Shown in pieces: positions 32,281-42,098 of a DNA stretch of 64,000 bases; position 1 is the first letter of the stretch; every line of letters starts with the position of its first letter. This DNA is from Gammaproteobacteria bacterium (lineage in GTDB: Bacteria; Pseudomonadota; Gammaproteobacteria; Enterobacterales; Alteromonadaceae): assembly GCA_018222405.1 (NCBI GenBank), contig JAAFAI010000013.1, forward strand, positions 1 through 64,000. The letters run 5' to 3'. The position numbers were made by a program, and so were the translations under genes. The notes under the pieces are model-generated. The model did not search any database. It was given only the letters and a program-made list of their open reading frames with translations, and was not told the origin of the DNA.

Positions 32281-34782
32281 TCAGCCGTCACCCGACAGCA
32301 GCGCCCTGACCTCATCAAGCATAGATTCGGCTTCTGCATAGAGTGCAGCCTGATCAAGCAGCGCCTGCTCGCCGGCGCCTTTAACCTGTTCACTGCGTAC
32401 ATCCAGCACAATGGGGATCGCCATAGGTGACACCTTGGGTAAGTCTATAAACTGGGTTTTCCCGACAAATCGTATCAAAGTATCTGCCAGTCGCCGGAGA
32501 TCAAGCAACTCACGTTCGGCATCTTCCCGTGCCACCTTAAGCAGAATATGGTCGGGCTCGTATTCACGCAGCGTATCGTAAATTAGATCAGTGGAAAAGG
32601 TCACCTGCTTCATGGTTTTGCGTGTACTGTGATAGCGCTGTTCAGTAAGCCCGCTGACAATAGCCACCTGGCGGAATGAGCGTTTAAGCATAGGCGCGTT
32701 AAGCATCCAGTCCTCCAGCTCATCGCCGAGAATATCCGGCTGAAACAACGTAGCGATATGACTTTCATCCATTGGCTTGAGCGCGCACACCGACAGTCCG
32801 TAATCTGTCACACTGAAACTTAACGGCTTAAGGCCAAGCTTTTCCATCCGCCGTGTCAGTAACATGCCCAATGTCTGATTAGCCTTACGGCCCTCAAAAG
32901 TGTAATACAATGAATAAAATGCGCGGCGGTAGGGAAACTGTTCGATAAGCACCTTATCCCGGGCCGGAATTCGCGAAAAAGCCTGTTGCAGGCTGAGCCA
33001 CTCACGTACCTGCCCGGGTAAAGCCTGCCACTGAGCGGGCGTATTCAATAACGCCCGTACCCCATCGGCCAGATAGGTTGAAAGCGGTAACTGACCACCC
33101 ACATAACTGGGGATTTTCGGCTCTTTGCCTTTATCCGGCCTGGCATGTAACTGCATATCCCGTATGGCCTCAAAGCGCAGCATTTCACCGGCAAACAAAA
33201 ACGTATCGCCCGGGGTAAGCTGCTGCGCAAAATACTCTTCCACCTCGCCGATGATCTTGCCCTGGTTGCCGCGCCGGATGCGCTTCACCTTGAGCTTACC
33301 CGCCTCCACAATGGTGCCGATATTCTGCCGGTGTCGCTGCACCACCCGCTGACTGGCCGGTTTAAAGGTGCCGTCTGCTTGCTGGCGTAGCCGCTGATAA
33401 CGTTCATACCCTTGAAGCGCGTAACCACCATCCACACTGAATTGCCACAATTGATTAAACTCATCGGTTGCCAGCCCCTGATAGGGTGAAGCATTGAGGA
33501 TTTGTTGATACAGAGCGTCAGGCGTCACCGCACCGGAACAGGCACAGTTAATAATAAACTGCGGGATAATATCCATAGCGCCGGGCTGCACCAGCGCGCC
33601 ATCACGGGCGCCCTGATTAATCGCCTCGATGGCAGCCTGACACTCCAGTGCCTCAAAGCGATTGGCCGGTACCAGCAACGCTTCGCTGGCTTCCTCAAAG
33701 CGGTGATTAGCCCGCCCGATGCGTTGTAGCAGGCGACTAACCCCTTTTGGGGCACCAACCTGAATAACCAGGTCCACATCCCCCCAGTCTATGCCCAGCT
33801 CAAGAGCGGAGGTGGTTACGATAGCGCGAAGCTGTCCCAAGGCCATCATTTCTTCCGTTTTACGGCGCTGCTCTTTACTCAGAGAGCCATGATAGAGGGC
33901 AATAGGCAGTACCTGAGAGTTCTCTGACCACAACAACTGAAACAATAATTCAGCCTGTGCCCGCGTATTCACAAACACCAGGGTAGTCCCAGCTTTGGCA
34001 ATGGCCTGATAGATATCCCCAATCGCATATTTGGCCATAAAGCCGCCAAAGGGCATGCGCTGCTCCGAGCGTAAAATGCTAATCGCCGGTTTGGCCGTAT
34101 CTTTAACCTCCAGCAGCGCAGCAGGCTCTCCGGTAGGCCCCAGCCAGTCTGCCACCAGCTTTGGTTTAGCTACCGTCGCCGATAAACCAATACGTTTGAA
34201 CCCGGGTGCCAGCGACTCCAGCCGGGCCAGGGCAAGAGTAGTAAAATCGCCGCGTTTGTTGCCAATCAGGCTATGAACTTCGTCGATAACAACGGTTTTT
34301 AGCCTGCCAAATATTTTTGGCGCATCGGTATAAGAGAGCATCAGCATTAACGATTCAGGGGTCGTAAGCAGGATATGCGGGGGCCGTTTACGCTGACGCT
34401 GCCGTTTGTGCGACGGCGTATCGCCGGTGCGCGTCTCCACCGTAATCGGCAGCGCCATTTCTTCTATGGGGCGCAACAGATTACGATGAATATCCTGGGT
34501 TAATGCTTTTAAAGGTGAAATGTACAGGGTATGTAAGTATTCAGCGGTTTCATGCTGTAAGTCTACCAGTGACGGCAGGAACCCTGACAACGTTTTACCC
34601 GCGCCGGTAGGGGCTATCAGCAGCGTCGACTGGGCCGTTTCGGCACGATCAAGCATGTCTTGTTGATAGGATCGCAAAGACCAGCCCTGTTGGGTAAACC
34701 ATGCGGTAAATTCAGCGGGTAACGGCAAACTCAAAAGCTGTGACAAATCCGGTTGGCTAAGTGGTAAGGGTATACGTGTCAC
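32281..34782 (-). CDS. Ligase-associated DEXH-box helicase, Lhr-like (833 aa)
   Basis: This is a superfamily 2 helicase with Walker A APTGAGKTLSG (about 57-67), DEVH box VVIDEVHSLIG, motif III LSATVAKP, motif V TSALELGIDWGDVD and motif VI RIGRANHR. A winged-helix/Lhr-core part (about 420-800) follows. The size fits the Lhr-core proteins of the ligase-associated DNA damage response set. It is predicted to be an ATP-driven 3'-5' translocase on single-stranded DNA. The start is GTG. The gene is divergent from the exonuclease-ligase pair, separated by a small lipoprotein gene. The C-terminal end is 2 bp from pdeM. Confidence 0.93.
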   Translation of the reverse strand: MTRIPLPLSQPDLSQLLSLPLPAEFTAWFTQQGWSLRSYQQDMLDRAETAQSTLLIAPTGAGKTLSGFLPSLVDLQHETAEYLHTLYISPLKALTQDIHRNLLRPIEEMALPITVETRTGDTPSHKRQRQRKRPPHILLTTPESLMLMLSYTDAPKIFGRLKTVVIDEVHSLIGNKRGDFTTLALARLESLAPGFKRIGLSATVAKPKLVADWLGPTGEPAALLEVKDTAKPAISILRSEQRMPFGGFMAKYAIGDIYQAIAKAGTTLVFVNTRAQAELLFQLLWSENSQVLPIALYHGSLSKEQRRKTEEMMALGQLRAIVTTSALELGIDWGDVDLVIQVGAPKGVSRLLQRIGRANHRFEEASEALLVPANRFEALECQAAIEAINQGARDGALVQPGAMDIIPQFIINCACSGAVTPDALYQQILNASPYQGLATDEFNQLWQFSVDGGYALQGYERYQRLRQQADGTFKPASQRVVQRHRQNIGTIVEAGKLKVKRIRRGNQGKIIGEVEEYFAQQLTPGDTFLFAGEMLRFEAIRDMQLHARPDKGKEPKIPSYVGGQLPLSTYLADGVRALLNTPAQWQALPGQVREWLSLQQAFSRIPARDKVLIEQFPYRRAFYSLYYTFEGRKANQTLGMLLTRRMEKLGLKPLSFSVTDYGLSVCALKPMDESHIATLFQPDILGDELEDWMLNAPMLKRSFRQVAIVSGLTEQRYHSTRKTMKQVTFSTDLIYDTLREYEPDHILLKVAREDAERELLDLRRLADTLIRFVGKTQFIDLPKVSPMAIPIVLDVRSEQVKGAGEQALLDQAALYAEAESMLDEVRALLSGDG

Positions 34783-34855
34783 GGCACAAAGCGGTTTAAT
34801 ACTATACGCAACATTCGCTATACTGCCAGTTCATTTTGTTAATGTGTTCATCTGA

Positions 34856-35185
34856 ATGAATTTATTTGCCGCACGACTTTGCTTACTTATCGGCCTCACC
34901 GGGCTCACTGCGGCCTGCAGTGAAGGGTCTTTACCGACCATCGGCCGGACCCATGGCGATGTGCCCATGAGCCGATTGATTGCTTTTGACAGCCAGCAAA
35001 AGTGCTATCGATTTTTAGAAAATGTGTCTTTTGAAGCTCCGTTTGCTGATGGTATGGCCTATCAGCAAACTACCTGCCTGACAGCGGGGAAAAAAGTGGG
35101 CCGCAAAACTATTGACGAAGTCGCTGACTTGCATGTCTCGCTGACCTCTGACGGCGAATATTACATCGTTAAAGGCGGCTATTGA
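34856..35185 (+). CDS. Small lipoprotein of unknown function (109 aa)
   Basis: An N-terminal signal with LTAAC (lipid site about Cys21) is followed by 88 residues with two more cysteines (QKCYRF and TTCLTA) that may form a disulfide. I recognise no family. It stands between the divergent helicase and exonuclease genes (73 bp and 57 bp gaps), inside the DNA-repair cluster, though an envelope location makes a direct repair role unlikely. It may simply share the divergent promoter region. The start ATG 34856 has no strong Shine-Dalgarno sequence. Confidence 0.65.
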   Translation: MNLFAARLCLLIGLTGLTAACSEGSLPTIGRTHGDVPMSRLIAFDSQQKCYRFLENVSFEAPFADGMAYQQTTCLTAGKKVGRKTIDEVADLHVSLTSDGEYYIVKGGY

Positions 35186-35242
35186 GCTTTTCTGACTAAC
35201 ACCGCGTAAAAGAAGCCAAATGGCTAATTTCACGGAGTGTTT

Positions 35243-36265
35243 TTGCAAGCTGACAAGTGGTTACAACCACGGGATAACGGCCTTTATTGCGTGGTCGCTG
35301 ATTGTTACATCGATCCTACCGCACCGGTAAATTGCGCCCTCATTACCCATGGGCACGCCGATCATGCTATTGGCGGGCATCACCGCGTGGTGGCTACAGC
35401 GCCCACCATTGCCATTATGCGCACCCGCTACGGTGAGGACATGGCGCAAACCGTTGAGGCCCTCGACTACGGGCACACCATAGAGCTTGGTGACCCTGAT
35501 GATCCGGTCAGCTGCACGTTTTACCCGGCTGGCCACATTCTCGGCTCCGCACAAATTCTGCTGAGCTATCGCGGCACCAGGGTAGTTATTTCCGGCGATT
35601 ATAAGCGTCAGCCGGACCCCACATGCCCGCCCTTTACCGCCATTAACTGCGATGTTTTTATTACCGAGGCAACCTTCGCCCTGCCGGTGTTTAAGCACCC
35701 GCCAATTGAGCAGGAATGTGAAAAACTGCTGCAATCATTAGCTTTGTTTCCTGAGCGCTGCCACCTGGTGGGCGTTTATGCATTAGGGAAATGCCAACGC
35801 ATGATCCTTGGCCTGCGGGCACTGGGCTATCACCAACCAATTTATCTGCACGGCGCCCAACGACGGCTTTGTGATTTGTACGAGGAACACGGCATCAGCC
35901 TTGGCCAGCTAATTGATGTGGCTGATGTGGCTGATAAGTCGGAGCTAGCCGGTGAAATAGTGCTGGCGCCCCCATCGGCCCTTAGCGATCGATGGTCACG
36001 CTCTCTACCTGAGGTTCGCAAAGCCATGGCATCCGGCTGGATGCAAATTCGTGCCCGGGCCCATCAGCGTCAGGTCGAGCTTCCTCTGATAGTGTCTGAT
36101 CACTGTGACTGGCAGGCATTGCTGGATACCATCGAAGAAGTCAGTCCCGGGGAAGTATGGATAACCCATGGCCGGGAGGACGCTTTGCTACATCAGCTAA
36201 CCACTCAGGGCGTAAAGGCCCGGGCATTATCGCTGATTGGCTATGACGAGGATGCCACAGACTAA
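35243..36265 (+). CDS. Ligase-associated exonuclease, metallo-beta-lactamase fold (340 aa)
   Basis: The metal site THGHADHA (HxHxDH) and the beta-CASP features (PAGHILGSAQI, VVISGDYK, ALGKCQR, ITHGRED) identify the SNM1/CPSF73-like exonuclease found next to bacterial ATP-dependent ligases. It should trim DNA ends before ligation. The start TTG 35243 is preferred because GGAG sits 5 nt upstream. A GTG at 35237 overlaps that GGAG and would lack a ribosome site. Its stop TAA shares one base with the ligase start (TAATG), so the two are translationally coupled. Confidence 0.92.
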   Translation: MQADKWLQPRDNGLYCVVADCYIDPTAPVNCALITHGHADHAIGGHHRVVATAPTIAIMRTRYGEDMAQTVEALDYGHTIELGDPDDPVSCTFYPAGHILGSAQILLSYRGTRVVISGDYKRQPDPTCPPFTAINCDVFITEATFALPVFKHPPIEQECEKLLQSLALFPERCHLVGVYALGKCQRMILGLRALGYHQPIYLHGAQRRLCDLYEEHGISLGQLIDVADVADKSELAGEIVLAPPSALSDRWSRSLPEVRKAMASGWMQIRARAHQRQVELPLIVSDHCDWQALLDTIEEVSPGEVWITHGREDALLHQLTTQGVKARALSLIGYDEDATD

Positions 36266-37836
36266 TGGAAGCTTTCTCGCAACTCCTTCAGCAGCTTTAT
36301 TTTACCAGCAGTAATAATGAGAAGAGCAGACTGCTCCGTCATTACCTGGCGCACACGGCAGACCCCGATCGTGGCTGGGCGATTGCCGCATTGGCCGGCA
36401 CCTTAAAGTTCGAGTTTTTTAAACGCAATGCAGTGAAGAATCTGATGCTGGAACGGGTAGATCCGGACCTTTTTGCCATGAGTTATGACTATGTAGGTGA
36501 AATGAGCGAAACGGTAGCTCACTTGTGGCCCGATGCTACCAGCAACATCGAACTCCCCGGTCTGGCAGAACTCATCGACCAGTTCCGCGAGGCCAATCGC
36601 GAGCAAGTCAAAGCACTACTGGTGCACTACTTGTCGGGCATGACGGCCGAGCAGCGCTGGTCATTGCTTAAGCTGGGCACCCGGGGCCTCAGGGTTGGTT
36701 TGTCGGCACGCAGCGTCAAGCGTATCCTCGCCGAATACGGCGATGTACCGGTCAGCGAAATTGAAACCCTGTGGCACGCGCTCAAGCCTCCTTACCGCGA
36801 ATTATTCGACTGGCTGGAAGACCGTGCAGAAAAGCCCGATATTTCCGGCGCAGTCACCTTCCATCCGGTTATGCTGTCACACCCGCTGCCTGAGGATAAA
36901 GCCTCGCAACTTTCCGTTGAAGACTGGCAGGTGGAATACAAATACGACGGTATTCGTGTCCAGCTGGTTATCACCGAACAGGGTAAAGCACTTTACAGCC
37001 GCACCGGTGACGACATCAGTGAGTCTTTTCCTGATGTCCTGGCAGGTATAGAAGAACCCGGCGTTATTGACGGTGAACTGCTGGTGATTAATAACGGTAA
37101 CATTGAATCCTTCAACGCGTTGCAGCAACGGCTTAACCGTAAGAAGCCATCAAAGAAGCTCATCGCAGAACACCCGGCTGGTATCGTGGTTTACGACCTG
37201 TTGACGGATAACGACGAAGACATTACGCCCCTGCCGCTTACGATAAGACGTCAGCGACTGGAAAAGTGGCTCTCCCGGGCCTCTGCCAGCCATCTGCTTG
37301 TATCGCCTTTACTGCCGGTCAGCAGCAATGCCCAGCTACAGCAAACCTATGCCAACGCGGCAGAAGATACCGGTGTTGAAGGCCTCATGCTTAAACTTAA
37401 AGACAGCAGTTATCAGCCCGGCCGCCCAAGCGGTCAGTGGTATAAATGGAAGCGTGAGGCACTGCATCTTGATGCCGTGGTGATGTATGCCCAGCGCGGA
37501 CATGGCAAGCGCTCAAGCTTTTATTCCGACTTTACCTTTGGGGTATGGCAGGACAACACCTTATTACCCATAGGTAAGGCTTATTCAGGCTTTACCGATG
37601 AAGAGCTCCGAAAACTGGACAACTGGGTACGGCGTAATGCGGTGGGTCGGTTTGGTCCGGTCCGAGAAGTAAAAAAAGAACTGGTAGTGGAAGTCGCCTT
37701 TGATGCCATTCATCCGTCCACCCGACACAAATCCGGTGTCGCCCTGCGCTTCCCTCGCTTTCACCGCATCCGCTGGGACAAACCCGCCAGCGAAGCCGAT
37801 ACCCTGGCTAATGCCAAAGCGCTTATCATCGAATAA
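36265..37836 (+). CDS. ATP-dependent DNA ligase, LDDR type (523 aa)
   Basis: The domains are an N-terminal helical DNA-binding domain (about 1-190), a nucleotidyltransferase domain with active-site Lys226 in EYKYDGIRVQ (motif I), motif III YSRTGDDIS, motif IV EGLMLKLKDSSY, motif V WYKWKRE and an OB-fold C-terminus. This is the ATP-dependent ligase of the ligase-associated DNA damage response cluster. It is separate from the NAD-dependent replicative LigA that bacteria also carry. There is no polymerase or Ku domain, so it is not the NHEJ LigD. It is convergent with a glutathione S-transferase gene. Confidence 0.95.
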   Translation: MEAFSQLLQQLYFTSSNNEKSRLLRHYLAHTADPDRGWAIAALAGTLKFEFFKRNAVKNLMLERVDPDLFAMSYDYVGEMSETVAHLWPDATSNIELPGLAELIDQFREANREQVKALLVHYLSGMTAEQRWSLLKLGTRGLRVGLSARSVKRILAEYGDVPVSEIETLWHALKPPYRELFDWLEDRAEKPDISGAVTFHPVMLSHPLPEDKASQLSVEDWQVEYKYDGIRVQLVITEQGKALYSRTGDDISESFPDVLAGIEEPGVIDGELLVINNGNIESFNALQQRLNRKKPSKKLIAEHPAGIVVYDLLTDNDEDITPLPLTIRRQRLEKWLSRASASHLLVSPLLPVSSNAQLQQTYANAAEDTGVEGLMLKLKDSSYQPGRPSGQWYKWKREALHLDAVVMYAQRGHGKRSSFYSDFTFGVWQDNTLLPIGKAYSGFTDEELRKLDNWVRRNAVGRFGPVREVKKELVVEVAFDAIHPSTRHKSGVALRFPRFHRIRWDKPASEADTLANAKALIIE

Positions 37837-37847
37837 CGTGCTGCCTG

Positions 37848-38456
37848 TTATGCACTGGCGCTTGGCCGCTCACTCACCAGCTTATACCAGCGCTGTAAGT
37901 TTGTTTGTTCTTCGCCAATTCGAATCTTCACTACCCGGGCAAAGTCGATAGCACATAAAGCGATAATATCAGCGATGGAAAAGCTTTCTCCGGCAATGTA
38001 AGTTGAATCTGCCAGCTGTTTATTCAGCACTTCGAGAAACTTTACCGCGTCTTTACCGGCCACCACACCATAATCGCCAACCGGCGTCATCCGATCGCTG
38101 AAGTAGCCAGTGGTATGCTGAAAGCAATGCACCACAGGCAACATCAGACATAAATCAACCCGACGCTGCCACATAGCAACTATGCCTTTCTCAATGGCAC
38201 TTTCGCCACACAAAGGTGGATTTGGATAGGCCGCTTCAATATAGGCGCAGATAGCGTCGCTTTCGCTGATACAGGTGCCATCGTCGAGCTCGAGAATGGG
38301 CAGCTTACCCATAGGGTTTTTGCTTAACATTTGTGGAGAGAGGTTTTCGCCGCCCTTCAGGTCTACTTGTATATACTCGGCACTAATGCCCTTTTCGGCC
38401 AGAAACATTCTTACCCGACGCGGGTTGGGTGCCGTTTGCGTATCGTAGATTTTCAT
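37848..38456 (-). CDS. Glutathione S-transferase family protein (202 aa)
   Basis: The N-terminal thioredoxin-like domain runs from MKIYDTQTAPNPRRVRMFL to the cis-Pro loop MGKLPILELDDGTCISESDAI, with the ES pair that binds the glutathione gamma-glutamyl group. The C-terminal helical domain holds the N-capping motif FSIADIIAL (about 155-163). The first-strand residues TAPNPRR resemble Ser/Cys-type bacterial GSTs (beta or nu-like) rather than Tyr types. Substrate unknown. It is monocistronic between the ligase gene and the phytochrome operon. Confidence 0.88.
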   Translation of the reverse strand: MKIYDTQTAPNPRRVRMFLAEKGISAEYIQVDLKGGENLSPQMLSKNPMGKLPILELDDGTCISESDAICAYIEAAYPNPPLCGESAIEKGIVAMWQRRVDLCLMLPVVHCFQHTTGYFSDRMTPVGDYGVVAGKDAVKFLEVLNKQLADSTYIAGESFSIADIIALCAIDFARVVKIRIGEEQTNLQRWYKLVSERPSASA

Positions 38457-38601
38457 CGCGAGCTCCTGTTTATTTAAGAATAATCAGACTAATGGATTTG
38501 GCGATCAAATCAACTCACAATTGTGTACATTAATACCAATGCACATTGAAGTTTACCGTGCTTACGGGCCAGGTACGCCCGTAAAATAGGTGGAGAGTGG
38601 C

Positions 38602-39054
38602 TTACTGAACGGTTAACAGCGTCGAATTGCCCGTCCAGTAAAGGAGGATAACCTGCATCGCGTCGGTCAGACTCAGATAATCACAGGGTTTGGTCATGTA
38701 AGTGTTGCAGCCTAAATCGTAACAGTCTTTTACATCCACATCGGTATCTGATGTCGAGAACATGATAACCGGTATATGTTTCAAGTCGTTATTTTCACGG
38801 ATCGCAGATAGCACTTCGCGGCCGCCCATTCTTGGCATATTCAGGTCAAGAATAATGAATGAGGGCAACGAACCGGTAGTGGTTAACTGCTCCATCAAAT
38901 CCACGCCATCCACGGCGGTTCTGATCTGGGTTTGCATTAAATTACTGTCGATTAAGGCATCGGTGATCAGCTCGCGATCATCTTCATCGTCATCAACGAT
39001 GTAGATAAAATTTAACTCACTGATCTTCTTTTGATTAATTTCTAAAGTGTTCAT
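38602..39054 (-). CDS. Single-domain response regulator, Rcp1-like, of the phytochrome operon (150 aa)
   Basis: One receiver domain and nothing else: acidic pocket D21/D22 in YIVDDDEDDRE, phospho-acceptor D70 in FIILDLNMPRMGG, the Ser/Thr in MFSTSD and Lys in YMTKPCD. This is the Rcp1 type that follows phytochrome kinases in cyanobacteria and many proteobacteria. It lies 45 bp downstream of bphP on the same strand and is the likely phosphate acceptor. It has no output domain, so it must act through protein contacts or pass the phosphate on. Confidence 0.92.
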   Translation of the reverse strand: MNTLEINQKKISELNFIYIVDDDEDDRELITDALIDSNLMQTQIRTAVDGVDLMEQLTTTGSLPSFIILDLNMPRMGGREVLSAIRENNDLKHIPVIMFSTSDTDVDVKDCYDLGCNTYMTKPCDYLSLTDAMQVILLYWTGNSTLLTVQ

Positions 39055-39099
39055 AGCTCGTACATTATAACATTTTATCTCAACAACCTCACTGACGGC

Positions 39100-41424
39100 T
39101 TACTTCACCGGTAGTTGCATGTAAAAAACGCTACCTTCGTTCTCACGGCCTTCGGCCCAGATACTTCCATTGTGTTTTTCTACAATTTTTCTACAAATTG
39201 CGAGGCCCATTCCGGTTCCTTCAAACTCACTTTTGCCATGCAGGCGTTCAAATAAATTAAAAATTCTTGTGGCATACTGATTGTCAAAGCCAATACCGTT
39301 GTCTTTGAATGCCAGGGTAATATGCTCCTCCGTTCGGTCCACCACCGTGATTTCGATGACAGGGTGTCGCTCTGGAGCAACAAATTTCAGCGAATTCTGC
39401 AGTAAATTCTGGAAAACCCGCATTATATGTCCTTTATCAGCAAGAATGACACCAATATTGTCGACCCTGATATCCGCCTGCTTATCACTCACCAATAGTG
39501 AAATATCATCGAGCACCGTTTGAATGGCACTGTTGGCGTTGATGGAGCGGAATTTCATGGCGTCACTGCTCAGCCGTGAAAAACTCAGGGTATTTTTAAT
39601 CAACGTTTGCATCCGCTCGGCAGACGCCCGCATTCGTTTTAAATACGACTGGTTCTTCTCTGAGAAAGTGTCGCCAGAACGTTGGATCCGGTCACCAAAG
39701 GTTTGAATTTTTCGCAACGGTTCCTGTAAATCATGGGAAGCAATAAACGCAAAGCGCTCAAGCTCGCGGTTAGAGGTTTCTGCATTCTCCAGCGCCTCCA
39801 GCAGATGTAGCTCGGCGGTTTTGCGCTGTTTGATCTCCAGGTTTAGCTCGGCAGTACGATGGGTTACCAAATCTTCGAGCATGTTATTCATCTGCTGCAC
39901 TTTTTCAGACTCAATAATCATCTTACTCTGGATCATACTGCGCAGCTTTAACGCACCTTCCCTTTCAGCTTCTTGCCAGGGTGCGGATTTTTTGTAAACG
40001 TTTTGTTTCCAGAGTTCAAATGAACTTCTCGGCATTAACCGGTGACTGCCGTCATCGGTAAACTCAATGACTTTTTCCGGTTTGCCGCCCCAATTCTTCG
40101 CCTGAATAATTTCTTTGCGAAACCACAGGATATATGAACTATTGTCCGCTGAGAGTGAAACCATCATAACCCCACTGGCTATATCGGCAAGTTCAGCAAA
40201 TTGTGGGTTATCGATGCCAAGCTGATGCGTAAAGTAGACTTCTTCCTGCTCGGTTATCTGTTCAGCCAGCCACTGGTGTAACTGCTTGACAACAGCCGGC
40301 TTCGGGACATCACCGGCACTTTTTAGCGAGCCGTCAAGGCACCATACTGCGCCACTGGCGTCCACCAGTGCGAGCAGTTGTTCAGCTTTTATCCTCAGCG
40401 CATTCTGATACTCCTGCTCCTCGGCCATGGTCGCTGAGATCTGGCCTAGCATGGCCAGTTGCCGGGCATTCCGTTGGGTATCTTCTTCCTGAATCTTGAC
40501 CGAAATCAGCTGTGACAACATGACCGAGATGTACTGAGCAATTTCACGTACCTCAAATGGTACGAAGTTGCGTGAATAATGGTGACAGGCGATAAGACCC
40601 CATAATTTACCATTAATAATGATACTGATGGACATGGAAGCTTTAACACCCATATTACGCAGATACTGTATATGGATCGGCGAAACGCTGCGCAGCGAGC
40701 AATAACTTAAATCTACATGGGGGTGGGCCGGGTACAAGCGGGACACTTCTGCCTCTACATCACACAGCAGCCTGATAGGGTTTTTTATATAAAGCTCGCG
40801 GGCTTGTTTGGGAATATCCGACTCAGGAAAATGCTGCTTTAAAAACGCATTAAGGTGGGGCTCTTTCGCCTCGGCAATTACCTCACCGTTATACTCATGG
40901 TCAAACTGGTACAGCATCACCCGGTCAAATCCTGAGAACCGTTTAACCTCTTCCACTACTGTCTGGTAAATCAGGTCGAGTTTGTGTACGCCCATGAGCG
41001 ACTGAGCGGAGTTCTTCAGCATTTTAAGCACCGACTCATAGGCCTTATCACTCACCTTACTGTCCGGCTCCAGCGCAATCAGTATCTCCGAACCGTTATA
41101 GGTGGCGATAGCGGTCATCTTGCGAAGACTGGCGTCAGCATGCTTAACTTGCACCGATGTGGGATTAAAAAGCTGTAATTTCTCGCTTTGCCAGTGATTG
41201 TTGATGATAGCGCAGTAGTCTGCATCGACAACGTCAGCCAGGCTTTTACCAATACACTCTGACAAACCTGCGCCGCACAACCCGGTGACATTCTCACTAA
41301 CACAACTCAGCTTCATGGTTGCCGGATCAACAACCAGCAAATAACCATGGGGCTGTATCGAACCGGGGATATGAATTGGCTCTTTGTGGCAGTTATCCAG
41401 TGTTACTTCAAAGTTATCAGTCAA
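39100..41424 (-). CDS. bphP: Bacteriophytochrome histidine kinase (774 aa)
   Basis: The photosensory module is PAS (about 10-115), GAF (about 140-310) and PHY (about 325-500), followed by a coiled coil and kinase. Biliverdin attachment Cys12 lies in NCHKEPIHIPGSIQPHG. The GAF pocket has PESDIP (200-205, usually PASDIP) and the H281 region. The PHY tongue motif PRSSFE is at 465-470. HisKA has H564 in ASHDLQEPLRK, followed by NLLQNSLKF and GTGMGLAIC. It is a red/far-red light sensor. The start is TTG with AAGGAG 6 nt upstream, overlapping the heme oxygenase stop by 8 nt, so chromophore enzyme and apoprotein are made together. Confidence 0.96.
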   Translation of the reverse strand: MTDNFEVTLDNCHKEPIHIPGSIQPHGYLLVVDPATMKLSCVSENVTGLCGAGLSECIGKSLADVVDADYCAIINNHWQSEKLQLFNPTSVQVKHADASLRKMTAIATYNGSEILIALEPDSKVSDKAYESVLKMLKNSAQSLMGVHKLDLIYQTVVEEVKRFSGFDRVMLYQFDHEYNGEVIAEAKEPHLNAFLKQHFPESDIPKQARELYIKNPIRLLCDVEAEVSRLYPAHPHVDLSYCSLRSVSPIHIQYLRNMGVKASMSISIIINGKLWGLIACHHYSRNFVPFEVREIAQYISVMLSQLISVKIQEEDTQRNARQLAMLGQISATMAEEQEYQNALRIKAEQLLALVDASGAVWCLDGSLKSAGDVPKPAVVKQLHQWLAEQITEQEEVYFTHQLGIDNPQFAELADIASGVMMVSLSADNSSYILWFRKEIIQAKNWGGKPEKVIEFTDDGSHRLMPRSSFELWKQNVYKKSAPWQEAEREGALKLRSMIQSKMIIESEKVQQMNNMLEDLVTHRTAELNLEIKQRKTAELHLLEALENAETSNRELERFAFIASHDLQEPLRKIQTFGDRIQRSGDTFSEKNQSYLKRMRASAERMQTLIKNTLSFSRLSSDAMKFRSINANSAIQTVLDDISLLVSDKQADIRVDNIGVILADKGHIMRVFQNLLQNSLKFVAPERHPVIEITVVDRTEEHITLAFKDNGIGFDNQYATRIFNLFERLHGKSEFEGTGMGLAICRKIVEKHNGSIWAEGRENEGSVFYMQLPVK

Positions 41425-42046
41425 CCTGAACTCCTTTCATCAGCGCATACATATTTGAGAATGACAGGTTGGCGCCGTTAATGATCTGCTTTTCAGAGCC
41501 TGGATTTGCGGCTACAAAGTGTTGCAGGGATAACTGAAATTCCCGCCACATGGCCGGCGTTTTGGGTCCGTAGCTGTGGAAAAAGCGCATCCCTGAGCGC
41601 CCTTTAAAATGAGGCTGGTGACGTAACCTGTCGAGGATATGTCCGCCGCCGAGGGTGGCGCCTTCAAACACATATAGAAAGCCCCATGCCTGGGCCTCGT
41701 TTTCCGGTAATACCAGCGCGGTGCTGTTACAGTAATCACTGTCAGCGACAGACTGCACTGTGTCTTTTTCAAGATAGGCGATATCGCTGTCCAGCCAGCT
41801 AAGTTTGGAGCGTTCTTGCATCATAACTGCCGTACTGCGGAATTGCCCGAGCCTGGCTTCAACCAGTTCGTAATACGAGCGATGCAGTTTAAGCATGTCC
41901 TGATAAGCCTGCAGGTCCAGCGGTGTTGCAAACAACAGGTCGCTCATCACCGCTTCAATCCGGCAATGTGCGTCACGGGTTTCCCGCCGCAATCGGGTTG
42001 CGATGTCGGGCTTTGCTACCTTGCAAGCTGTTAGGTTATCCGTCAT
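41417..42046 (-). CDS. bphO: Heme oxygenase of the phytochrome operon (209 aa)
   Basis: This is a BphO/HmuO-like heme oxygenase. The proximal heme His is in LRRETRDAHCRIE (His27), and the distal helix glycine-rich stretch is YVFEGATLGGGHIL. It opens heme to biliverdin, the chromophore of the adjacent phytochrome. It is the first gene of bphO-bphP-regulator. An AGGGTG ribosome site precedes ATG 42046. A promoter is visible at 42099-42125. The ferrochelatase and uroporphyrinogen decarboxylase genes elsewhere in the window supply heme but are not linked to it. Confidence 0.94.
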   Translation of the reverse strand: MTDNLTACKVAKPDIATRLRRETRDAHCRIEAVMSDLLFATPLDLQAYQDMLKLHRSYYELVEARLGQFRSTAVMMQERSKLSWLDSDIAYLEKDTVQSVADSDYCNSTALVLPENEAQAWGFLYVFEGATLGGGHILDRLRHQPHFKGRSGMRFFHSYGPKTPAMWREFQLSLQHFVAANPGSEKQIINGANLSFSNMYALMKGVQVD

Positions 42047-42098
42047 GGTTCACCCTGGTTGGAAAAACTGCTTTCAAAACAGTCCGGTCATATCAATC

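Noticed and set aside
36265..37836. Bacterial NHEJ ligase (LigD/Ku system)
   Set aside because: No primase-polymerase or phosphoesterase domain is fused and no Ku gene is nearby; the neighbours define the ligase-associated damage response cluster instead.
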